The notes beneath the pieces were generated by a model. It saw nothing but the letters and a program-made list of their open reading frames with translations. It had not been told where the DNA came from and did no database searches. The position numbers were made by a program, and so were the translations under genes. Source: Protea cynaroides (taxonomy: Eukaryota; Streptophyta; Magnoliopsida; Proteales; Proteaceae). Taken from it: 64,000 bases of DNA. The DNA is taken from positions 28,010,902-28,074,901 of the forward strand of contig CM053267.1 in NCBI GenBank assembly GCA_028583415.1. Reading direction: 5' to 3'. Shown here piece by piece: positions 32,131 to 42,900 of the stretch; position 1 is the stretch's first letter, and each line of letters starts with the position of its first letter.

Positions 32131-35100
32131 GTTCAGGTGATACGATTGATTTCAATATGTGACCTTGGATATAGTGTTACTATACTGGTAGATATATTCA
32201 ATTTCCATTAATATCATTATAAGTGAAAAGAGAAAAACTTTCATAGGTTTAGTATGGAATATCTATAATACCCTAGAATATTCTCAATTGTTAATTCAGA
32301 ATAGGGACTTTTTCGTCTGATTTCAAGTTAAATGGCACTAACCTGGGTGTAAGCGAGCGCGGCAGCCCAAGTTATATTTTCATTAGTAGGAAAAATATGA
32401 GTAAAGTTTATTTTAAGAGAAAATGCATGTGTTTTTAAAGCAGTAGTGAAAAATATGAATAAAAAGAGTGACCATCTAATTGAGATCGTCTTCTGGGATA
32501 GAGCGGATTCAAGGTACATCTGACTTGTTATCCTTCCATTATAGGGAGATGGAGGTGTATGCTGCTCTGTGACCAGCCTAGAGCAATATCATTTGCTCTA
32601 GGAATCACATGGCTTGGGCTTACAAGCCAGGTATGAGTGTCCATGGATGAATAAGAAACCTTTAAGATAGAAAATAGAAATTTTACTTTTAGGGAAAATG
32701 CACGTGTTTTTAGAGCAGTAGTGAAAGATATGAGTAAAAAAAAGTGATCGTCTAATTAAAATCATATCTTGGGGCAAGCGGGCTCAATGTACACCTGACT
32801 TGTTTTTAGAGTAGTACTGATCCATGTTCACGTGATAGGATTGATTTCAATATGTGAAATTGGATATGGTGTTACTACACTATTAGATATATTCAATTTC
32901 CATTAATATCCTTATAAGTGAAAGGCAAAAAAGTTTCATAAGTTTAGTATGGAATATCTATAATACCCTAGAATATTCCCAATTGTCACTTCAGAATAGG
33001 GGTTTTTTATTTGATTTCAAGTTCAATGGCACTAAGCTTGGTGTCACTGAGCACGGCGGCCCAAGTGCCCAAGTTATATTTTCGTTAGTATCTATGGAGG
33101 TCATGTTTGAGTGTTCATGGATTATTAAGAACCCTTTAAGATAAAATTAGAAGTTTTATTTTGAGGGAAAATGCATGTGTTTTTATAGTAGCAGTGAAAA
33201 ATATGAGTAAAGTTTATTTTAAGGGAAAATGCATGTGTTTTTAGAGCAATAGTGAAAAATATGAGTAAAAAAGAGTGACCGTCTAATTGAGATCGTCTTC
33301 TAGGGCAAAGCGGGCTCAAGGTACACCTGACTTGTTATCCTTCCATTGTAGGGAGAGGGAGGTTTTCGCTGTTCTGTGAACAGCCTGGCGCAATATCATC
33401 CACTCTAGAAATCACGTGGCTTGGGCTTACGAACCACGTACAAGGGTTCATGGATTAATAATAAACCTTGAAGACAAAAAATATAAGTTTTATTTAAGGG
33501 AAAATGCATGTGTTTTTAGAGTAGTAGTGAAAAATATGAGTAAAAAAAATAGTGACCGTCTAATTAAGATTATCTCTTGGGGTAAGCGGGTTCAATGTAC
33601 TCCTGACTTGTTTTTAGAGTAGTAGTGAAAAATATGAGTAAAAAAGTGATCGTTTAATTAAGATCATCTCTTCGGGCAAGGGGGCTCAATGTACACTTGA
33701 CTTGTTTTTAGAGTAGTAGTGATCCATGTTCAAGTGATAGGATTGATTTCAATATTTGACCTTGGATATAGTGTTACTACACTATTAGATATACTCAATT
33801 TCCATTAATATCCTTATAAGTCAAAGGCGAAAAAGTTTCATAGGTTTAGTATGGAATATTTATAATACCCTAGAATATTCCCAATTGTTACTTCGGAGTA
33901 GGAATTTTTTTCGTTTGATTTCAAGTTCAATGGCACTAACCTTGGTGTCACTGAGCACGGCGGCCCAAGTTATATTTTCATTAGTGTCCATGGAAGTCAT
34001 GTTTAAGTGTTCATGGATTAATAAGAACCCTTTAAGACAAAAAAAATAGATATTCTATTTTAAGGGAAAATGCATGTGTTTTTATTGTAGTAGTAAAAAA
34101 TATGAGTAAAGTTTATTTTAAGGGAAAATGCATGTATTTTAGAGCAGTAGTGAAAAATATGAGTAAAAAAGAGTGATCGTCTAATTGAGATCATCTCCTG
34201 GGGCAGAGCGGGCTCAAGGTACACACGACTTGTTATCCTTCCACTGTAAGGAGAGGGAGGATTTCGTTGCTCTATGACCAGCCTGGCGCAATATCATCCG
34301 CCCTAGGAATCACATGACTTGGGCTTACAAGCCAGTATGAGTGTTCATGGATTAATAAGAAACCTTTGAGACAAAAAATAGAAATTTTATTTGAGGGAAA
34401 ATGCATGTTTTTAGAGTTGTAATGAAAAATATGAGTAAAAAAATGTAATGAAAAATATGAGTAAAAAAAAAAAAGTGACCTTCTAATTAAGATCATCTCT
34501 TGGGTCAAGCAGGCTCAATGTACTCTTGACTTGTTTTTAGAGTAGTAGTGAAAAATATGAATAAAAAAAGTGATCGTCTAATTAAGATCATCTCTTCGGG
34601 CAAGCGGGCTCAATGTACACTTGACTTGTTTTTAGAGTAGTAGTGATCCATGTTCAAGCGATAGGATTGATTTCAATATTTGACCTTGGATATAGTGTTA
34701 TACACTGTTAGATATATTCAATTTCCATTAATATCCTTATAAGTGAAAGGAGATAAAGTTTCATAGATTTAGTATGGAATATCTATAATACCCTAGAATA
34801 TTCCCAATTGTTACTTCAGAATAGGGATTTTTTTCTTCTGATTTAAAGTTCAATGGCACTAACCTTGGTGTCACTGAGCACGGCAGCCCAAGTTATATTT
34901 TCATTAGTATCTATGGAAGTCATGTTTGAATATTCATGGATTAATAAGAACCCTTTAAGACAAAAAAAAAAAAAAAAAAAAAAAAAGTTTTATTTGAAGG
35001 GAAAATCCGAAAATGCATGTATTTTATAGTAGAAGTGAAAAATATGAGTAAAGTTTATTTTAAGGGAAAATGCATCTGTATTTAGAGTAGTAGTGAAAAA

Positions 35101-35740
35101 TATGAGTAAAAAAGAGTGACCATCTAATTGAGATCTTCTCTTGGGGCAGAAGGGGGGTCAAAGTAAACCTGACTCGTTATCCCTCCACTATGGGGAGGGG
35201 GAGGTTTTCGCTGCTATGTGACCAGCTTGGTGCAATATCATCCGCCCTAGGAATCACGTGGCTTGGGCTTACAAGCCACGTTTGAGTGTTCATGGATTAA
35301 TAAGAAACCTTTAAGACAATAAATAGAAATTTTATTTTAAGGGAAAATGCATGTGTTTTTAGAGTAGTAGTGAAAATTTTGAGTAAAAAAAAGTGACCAT
35401 CTAATTAAGGTCATCTCTTGGGGCAAGCGGGCTCAATATACTCCTGATTTGTTTGTAAAGTAGTAGTGAAAAATATGAGTAAAAAAAGTGACATCTAATT
35501 AAGATCATCTCTTTGGGCAAGCAGGCTCAATGTACATTTGACTTGTTTTTAGAGCAGTAGTGAAAAATATGAGTAAAAAAAAAAAGTTACCGTCTAATCA
35601 GATCATCTCTTGGGGCAAACGGGCTCATTGTACACCTGACTTGTAATCCTTCCACCGTAGGGAGCTGCTTTGTGACTAGCTTGGCACATTATTCTTTGCT
35701 TTAGGAATCACGTGGCTTGGGCTTCCGCGCAAGCCCATAG
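32131..35740. repeat. Complex tandem array, about 0.9-kb higher-order unit
   Basis: The landmark GATTGATTTCAATAT recurs at about 32142, 32838, 33742 and 34666. CACGGC(G/A)GCCCAAG-type and GGAATCACGTGGCTTGGG-type landmarks recur with the same order and similar spacing (about 0.7-0.93 kb). Inside each unit a sub-repeat of roughly 100 bp (AGAGTAGTAGTGAAAAATAT ... GTCTAATTAAGATCATCTCT) occurs two or three times. Short open frames of 60-80 codons recur with the units and are not convincing genes. Confidence 0.85.
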
Positions 35741-36028
35741 TTATTTAATTCGGATTCAGGAATTATTAGGAAGGAGAATAATTGGGAATGAGTCGTTTCG
35801 ATAATTTAAGAATTCGATCAAATATACGGTAAAAAGGGCTGACTTAAAATAAAATTCAAATTCTGATAAGTTCGAAAATTATTCTTTTGTCTAAAAAAAA
35901 TTCGGACAAAAAATTCGGATGTTAATTTTTAATATTTAGTACTCCTATTTCACACTATCAATTAATAATCACACCTGCATAATATATAAGTGATATTAGA
36001 ATAATATTTAATTTATAAATAACAATAT
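35741..36028. other. AT-rich spacer
   Basis: No gene or recognisable element. Confidence 0.5.
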
Positions 36029-37858
36029 AATACATTAGAATAAATTTCATCTAACTCCCAAAAACTATGTCAAATTCGATCTAACCTCCAACAATTTCAA
36101 AAATCTCATCTACCATCCAAAAGGTTTCCAAATGTCTCATCTACCATCCAAAATTTTTCCACCGTTAGTCAAAGAGATTCCACCCGTTAGTAGAATCCCG
36201 TTAGTTGCAAATATTAAGACAATATTGCCCTTATTCCAATAGTAAAAGACGATAATGTCCCCCAAAATGAAAAACACCTTTACTTACCAAATTTTCATCT
36301 TCTACAGTAAAAGTAAAAATAAGAAACCTTCTTTCGAAACCTTTCTTCCCCAACGAGTATCAACGGTGAAACCCTCTTATTGACTACAGTGTACTGTCCT
36401 TTTGTAGCCGGCGACGACTACAGTCAACCAGCAGTTAGTGCGGCGATGACTACAGTGAACCATCTTCGCCGACGATGGATTATGCTTCTCTGTAGAAAAG
36501 AGAAAAAATCCGCACAGTCTACTTTTTAGTTTCAGATTTCAGTTTATAATTTAAATTCGGTATTTCAGTGAGTTTTGTTCACTTCATATTTCATCAATTT
36601 GTTCAAGCAGTTTTAATTCAAGAAATTTTTTCAAATCTGAATTCGTCTCAGTAGCTGTGCTTCGTGGTTCATGGTTATATTTGCCAATTTCAGCTACTTT
36701 GGGGTTCTACTTGAAAATTTCCTCTTTCGTGACCCAGATTTGAGATCTCCTTCTGTTGCCGACCGCGATCTGCTCCTTCATGGTTCTACTTGACAATTTC
36801 CTCTTTCACTTGATGAACTAGAAAGTATTCATCATCTCTCTCTCCCTCTCTATTTCTCTCTCTCTCTCTCAGGTCCAACACTTTAAATGAGTTAAACAAT
36901 AGCTCTTCAGCAGCAGCAGAAGCAGATGAAACAGTAAAGAGTAATTTATAGAGAAAAATGAAGCTTGGCTTTTCAGATTCTAATATAAGATTGGAGAAGG
37001 AATTAAATGTTTTCTCAGCCCATTATGTGGTTTCAAGAAAATATTTAAAACCAAGACCTAGGAACGATGCTTATGCATTTCTTAAGCAATTCCAGTTCTA
37101 CTTTTGGAAATGTCACCACCAAGACCTCTTCTTTTGCCTTCATGCTAGCCTCCGCTGGTTATCTCTTGACCATGTTTGATCGTTGTCGACGCAGGTTCAA
37201 GAGTGGGTAAAATTGAGGTCGTCGAGGTCGAGGAGGAGCTGCAGGAAAAAAGATGGCTTCCATGGACGTCAACCCAATTTTCCTCAAGACATTTTCATTT
37301 GGTGATACCATGTTGCTCATCTCCACCCTTTGCTTTCACTCTGTATTTGAAGTCATGGCTGTTGGAGTTGCTAGCTGTTAATCTTTTTAAATTCTCTTCT
37401 TTTTCTTCTAAATTATTGCTCTTTTTATTTGGGGAATTATTTTAAAGAATCAACGCAGAAAACCAAGCATCAATTTGAATCCCAAATTCAATTTGGTTCT
37501 CATGACAAGCTTTTGTTTTTTATGTTGCCAATGAAATACCGGAGATTCAAAGCTGCAAAGTCACCGAAACCTAGCACAGCGACGATGGAGATATGATATT
37601 AGGACTTTGAACCGAATAGCAATAGAGAAGAAAAGAAGAAATTATGAGAAAGAAATAAGAAAAGAAAAAGGCAAATTAGTAACTTTATCTCATTTTAATG
37701 TTATAAAGTTTCAAATAGAAAGGATAGGAATGTCCACTCGCATGTTCAGTCCAGTCTGTCAATTAAATGAGGCCGATTAGAGTTTCTGGAAACCATTGGA
37801 TAGTAGATCGAATTTGAAATAGTTTTTGGGGGTTAGATGAAATTTTTTCAATACATTA
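36029..37858. mobile_element. Non-autonomous Mutator-like element MULE-1 (1812 bp) with 9-bp target duplication
   Basis: Element 36038-37849. Perfect 9-bp duplication AATACATTA at 36029-36037 and 37850-37858. Terminal inverted repeats start GAATAAATTTCATCTAAC on the left and GAAAAAATTTCATCTAAC on the right; the first 47 bp differ at three positions, and similarity continues weakly past 60 bp with internal repeats of CTCATCTACCATCCAAAA. No transposase. The interior includes a CT microsatellite (about 36836-36870) and short frames (36958-37179; 37176-37445) that I do not recognise; they could be captured host sequence. Confidence 0.85.
36958..37179 (+). other. Unrecognised 73-codon frame inside MULE-1
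   Basis: ATG to TGA, encoding MKLGFSDSNIRLEKELNVFS and onwards to WLSLDHV. The rest of the interior is GC-rich and untranslated-leader-like at about 36400-36480. No known family recognised; listed only because Mutator-like elements often carry gene pieces. Confidence 0.2.
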
Positions 37859-39430
37859 ATAGGTGGGCATGTGTGTATAAAGGTAGATTTGTTTGATTTC
37901 ATTATAGTATATAATGTGGATCATTTGATTTTATTATGATTGCAATACCAATTTAGTGGAGCTAATGTTCATAAAATCAAATATTTTCATAAATTCATCC
38001 AATCATCTTCATGAAATCCATCTCTTTTTTATGTCCGTTAATTACTTACTCATGGTTTGTATTATAATATTTATTTTTAAATTCATATTTAATTCCGATT
38101 GCAAAAACACATGAAAGTAATGACTTGTTTTATATTATGATATGATTTTATATTCATACTTAATTCCATATTGTCGAACAAAATTAATGATTTGTTTTGT
38201 ATTATGATTTGATTTTAATACTCATATTTAATCTCATAATACTCATATTTAATCTCGAAAAAGAATGAAATTAATGATCTATTTTATATTATAACATGAT
38301 TTTTAAATTTATAATTAATCTTAAATTGAAAAAAAAATGCAAATAATTATGGTATTAAGTTTTTCTTTTTTTCAAAAAACTATGTTTGAGAATGCTAGTT
38401 AAGGATAATAACAGTTTTTTAATTAGTCATAAAATTAAATAACCAATTTGGTATATTTATTTGTAGACAAAAATAATTAAAAGAATCAAACAACGAACAT
38501 CCAACCCCCAACTTGACCAGCCAAGCCAGTAAATAGTACAATCAAACCCAACCCAACAATAACCCACTAACACCCTGCCACTTTCATACCCCACTTGGTT
38601 ACAAGGTCGCGCTATGGCGGTTACAAGGTCGCGCTATGGCTCTTGGCCTTTTTTGGCCTAGGCCCTCAGTTACAAAGAGGAAATCTTTTGAAGATTTTCC
38701 GATGTGGGACTAATAGCAAAGCAAGAAAACAAAAAAGTCACTGTGTTTCTAATCAGAACTTCTAGACATGAATCACATGACTATACCCTTATTTCTTTAC
38801 AGATTTGACTTTGTATTTTTCAAACTACAAAGAGTCACCGGCCAAAAGAGGCGAGTAAGAGGGCAAATACGATTGAGGAGACTCGAACACAAGACCTCCA
38901 CTCAGCCCTGCTTTGACAAGAAAAATGCTATTCCCGACCAAATTAGTCGTTAATTGTTCCTCATTTTTTTTTTTTTTGGGTAAGTAGTTGTCCCTCATTT
39001 CGATCCAGTTATATAGCCTTCTCATTTTCCGGTGAGGCCGTACTATTTCTTACTTTCAACTTCCCAATATTCGTTTTCTCCATTAAAGGTGTTCTAATCC
39101 CAATCGCTGGGGGTTTAGGATTATACTGAATTCACCAAACGGTATTTTGCTCCCAACTGAATTAGTGGAATCTGAGATTGAAAATATTATCAAACGGGTC
39201 TTTAGAGTGTTGGTCCTCTTCCCACTTGATAACCACTCCACATCCTTGGGAACCATGGATGGAGTATGAAACCCACTCTAATTAATGGCTCCGAAAAATG
39301 TGGGGTGATTACTGAAAGAGGAGAGGACCAGAATATCAGATTCTCATTCCCATTATTACTCTTACCTCTTGTTAACTAATTTTTATACTCTAACCTTTTG
39401 AACTATTGTGGGATCCTTTGTAAGGCTTAA
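37859..39430. other. AT-rich intergenic DNA
   Basis: No gene seen. It contains a 22-bp tandem duplication (38597-38640) and a phrase TTTCCGATGTGGGACTAA (38695-38712) that is common in plant LTR-derived sequence, possibly a solo-LTR remnant. Confidence 0.4.
38597..38640. repeat. 22-bp perfect tandem duplication
   Basis: Two copies of GGTTACAAGGTCGCGCTATG plus GC, back to back. Confidence 0.9.
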
Positions 39431-39670
39431 AACTAGGGATCCACATCCTCTCCTCCAAGAGTTTCTGGAGGAGATATGGTGCCCCCATTGGTTAGGCGAC
39501 ACTTAGGGTTCGGGTGAATCTGAGTTTTCTATCCAAGCCGATAGGTATCGATTTAGTGTCGACTCGAATAGAGGGTTCGGATTCACCCAAGTCCCGAATA
39601 TCATCCATCCAATAAGGGCGCTACCTCTCCTCCAAAAACTCTTAGAGGAGAGAATTTGAATCCCAAAACT
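39431..39670. mobile_element. MITE-a (about 240 bp, long inverted repeats)
   Basis: Ends share TGGGATCCA/TGGGATTCA followed by CTCTCCTCCAAGAGTTTCTG, as inverted repeats of about 60 bp (39431-39491 and about 39605-39670). A related end also sits at about 39812-39870 inside MITE-b. No coding potential; target duplication not clear. Confidence 0.65.
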
Positions 39671-39672
39671 AA

Positions 39673-39929
39673 TAGGATGACGGTTTGAAAAGTGATTCCC
39701 AAATTCCTTTGGAACCACTTCGACATTTCAACTATATGGAAGTGTTTCATCATTCCATTAGCTTTTTTTTTTTTTTTTTTTTTTTTTGAGGGGCAATCTC
39801 ATCCCACTAGTTTTGGGATCCAGATCTTATTCTACAAGAGTTTCTGGAGCAGAGATGGCCCCTTATTGGATGGACGAAACATTTCAATATAATCGAATTT
39901 GGGAGTCACTTTTCAAACCGTCATCCCAC
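39673..39929. mobile_element. MITE-b (about 257 bp)
   Basis: Inverted ends GGATGACGGTTTGAAAAGTG with about 35 bp of near-perfect complementarity (39674-39708 and about 39895-39928). A T-run (39762-39787) and a MITE-a-like end lie in the middle, so this may be a composite. Confidence 0.6.
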
Positions 39930-41480
39930 TGTTATTTGATTTGATTTTATTATTTTCTTTTTATTTATTTATTTTATTTTTTTTTGGATAATATAACCGA
40001 ATGAGCAATTAACAAAGACACTAGACGATGGATATCATCCACTATCGGCTTAGGAACTTGGTAGCCTGGACCACGGCCATCTTTGATTAGATTCTGTTGA
40101 TAGGATCAATAAGATCACTGACGACGGAGATCAGGCCCCGAGGGGGCTGTCGTTGTAGTTCCGAAAACCCAGCAGAGAGGGCACCCATTATCTGACCAGA
40201 TTCGAATGCAAAAAAATCCTCTTTTTCGTGCGCATGGTGATTTGCCGGCCCACCTCCCAATGGTAGGCAAACCGACTGATCCCCAACCTTTGGATCAGCG
40301 GCAAGAACCTCCTACTGCGGGAGAGAATTTCAGTCCAATTCGAATCCAATTTCCTTTATGCCAATATCTCATAGGAGACCATCCGTAAGAACAGATCTCC
40401 CAAGGGTCGGGTTCATCACCCTTAAGTGAGTAGGTGGAGCATACTCTAGATGCCTGCCACATAGTCTTTAAGATATCCCACGGTTAAAAGAGAAAAACCA
40501 GTAGAACAAGTTGTTAAATAACAAAACACCGAATCAAACGGGAAAAGGAAAAAAAATAATAATAATAATATACTAACAAACAAACTCTATCGTTTTTGGG
40601 AACTTGGGAGAGCAAGGAAGACGAGGGAGAGAAAAGGAGTTCCGCCGGACTCCTGCTACTGCATTCGACGGCGGCCGGGATTCTCTGCTACTGCACTCGT
40701 TGAAAGCTGGAGTCGTTCTCTCTCACCGCCAGAGGTATTCTTCGGAGTCTTGAGTTGCGTAATTCATTAATAATGAGTCTTATGAGCAAGAGGAGGGAAG
40801 AAGAAGCAATGCAGGTGAAGAACCATATTAAGAATGCAACAATTTGTGATAACAGAAAGGCATCTAAAATCTATTTGGTGTTTCACTGTAGAAAAAAAAT
40901 TGAAGAGGAAGGAGACCATGAAAGTTTCCTTCTAATTTCTCTCTTTTGTTTTCAATTACATTAAATTTGAATTCATCCTGCTTCGACTTCTACACTTATC
41001 TGAGACTGAGAGGATCTTCAAGGGGTTGGATGACATTACCAAAAAGATGAGATTTACAGTACCCTTCCTTTGTTGGCATATCCATTCTCTATGGCGAGTA
41101 CTGTTTCTTGCTTGGCATCGAATTCCGATTCTTTAGTAGCTTCGTTGGTTGGGTTGTAATAAAATAGAAGTCCTGGAGTTAAGAACCGTAATTCTGATTC
41201 TCTTTTCTCATTTGATATAATGTATTATTTACATAACCTGTTATTTTACAAGTTTCAATTTATGATCGTTGGATATAGCAAAGACCTTGTGGCAGTGATC
41301 CAAAAGATGCTCCACCCTCTGAAACACTCGCCCGATCCATGCATCTCGCAACCAGTAAACTGGGCCAGGGTTGGCAACCTAGAGGGTGAGTCTCTTGGAC
41401 AAAAGTCCAAAATACCCATTGGTATCAATTTTTTCCAAAACTCGGTGTAAAATTTTATGTGTAATATTTTATATTAAAAA
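39930..41480. other. Intergenic DNA with a possible decayed gene start
   Basis: 39945-39985 is TTTA/T-rich. At 40600-40735 the composition becomes GC-rich and leader-like (CGACGGCGGCCGGGATTC) and ends CGCCAGAG before GTATTC, a possible donor site. A short frame follows at 40755-40964. I recognise no protein, so this may be an old host first exon or nothing. Confidence 0.25.
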
Positions 41481-41955
41481 AAATTCAATGTTAATTTCCA
41501 ATAAGTAAAAGAAAGATAAAATTTTTTTTTCATCCCCCTTAAAGATCACTATATTTTACAAAATAGAAATAAACATTGAAATTTTTTTTACATATAAATT
41601 CTTACAAGTAAATTTTATGATTACATTTTAGGTTAAAAAAAGGGCCTGTAAAATAAGAGTTTTCCTCATTTGTAGCATTTGGAGAGTGTGATCTGTCTTT
41701 AAAATTGAGGGAGAGATAAAATTCAATGTTAATTTTCAATAGGTAAAAGAAAGATAAAATTTCTTTTTCATTCCCCTTAAAGATCACTATATTTTACATC
41801 TTAGAAATAAACATTGAAATTTTTTTTACATATAAATTCTTACAAGTAAATTTTATGATTACATTTTAGGTTAAAAAAAGGGTCTGTAAAATAAGAGTTT
41901 TCCTCATTTGTAGCATTTGGAGAGTGTGATCTGTCTTTAAAATTGAGGGAGAGAT
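41481..41955. repeat. 237-bp tandem duplication
   Basis: Copy 1 41481-41717, copy 2 41718-41955, differing at a handful of positions. AT-rich, non-coding. Confidence 0.9.
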
Positions 41956-42795
41956 TTTCCCACAATGACAATGTTGGAAATCTCCCATAACGTATCAATG
42001 GGATTATGATAGTGTGGGAAATGATATAGCCAAAGTAGTTAATATCGTCATGGAGAAAAGAGAATATCAGAAGAAAAAAAAAATCAAAATATGAGGTAGT
42101 GGGAATCTTTTTCTCTTAAATTAAATAATAGAATTTCTAAATATGTTTCTTTCTAAGAAGGGGTTTTGAAAAAATTTATTTCAATTTTTTTAATTGATAT
42201 GAGATATTTTCTTCATTATTTTCATAAAATAACAAAACAAATTTTCAAAAAACCTTTCCAATTTAAAATGGGTTGGGTTTTGTTGGTAATAAACACCTGT
42301 TTTCTTTTTTTTCTTTTTTTTCCTTTTTTTTAATTTTTTATTTTTTTTGATTGTGTGACAGTAGAAATACAAGATAAGCCATATACCCATAACAAAATAG
42401 AGAAGGTCTTGATGAACATTCATCTACAATTAAGATATCATTATTACTCCCATTACATGACGAATGTCGAAATTATTTTTTCCACTATTGCTAGAGTCCC
42501 ATCCAATCAACAAAAATGGTGGATGGAGAGGCACTCTCTTCATCGTGAGTGGAGAGAAATTAGATTTAACAAAATCTTGGAGTCTTGAAAAAGAAAGTCG
42601 AAGTAACCCACGAGGGCCATTACACTATGCACACAAAATGGAGCTTATCACCTTATTAAAACATGTAAGAACACTGTTTTCTTGTAGTTCCCCTTCTTTC
42701 ACTGTTTAAAATGTGAATTTTGATGAAGTGATTTTTTTTTCAAAAATATATCAAGAAAATAGTGGAATAACGTTTTTCTTAAAAGAGAAAACATT
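41956..42795. other. AT-rich intergenic DNA
   Basis: Includes a T-rich tract at about 42298-42350. No gene recognised. Confidence 0.4.
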
Positions 42796-42900
42796 GACTA
42801 AGCAATGGTAGAGTTGTACTATTATGACTTGGTGGTCATAGGTTAGAATATGAAATCAGCCTAACTCTTTACATCGCAATGGTAAGGTAAAATATCAAAT
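42796..42900 (+). mobile_element. Au-SINE-like remnant
   Basis: AAGCAATGGTAGAGTTGTAC corresponds to the tRNA-derived A box region. GGTGGTCATAGGTTAGAATA is a decayed B box (usually GGTTCGA). The following AATCAGCC...CTCTTTACATCGCAATGGTAAGG matches the Au-SINE body, where relatives read AACAGCCTCTTTGCA...GGTAAGG. The 3' end is missing or decayed. Confidence 0.55.

Noticed and set aside
32131..35740. CRISPR-like direct repeats
   Set aside because: Units are long, variable and without unique spacers; this is a plant tandem array.
38820..38950. tRNA-like GTTCGAGTC (minus strand) suggesting a SINE or tRNA
   Set aside because: The A-box-like word is only about ten bases away, too close for a tRNA-type promoter, and no tRNA fold is apparent.
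40755..40964. Possible host gene after a GC-rich leader
   Set aside because: Short, charged, no recognised family and no supporting downstream exons; mentioned only as intergenic content.
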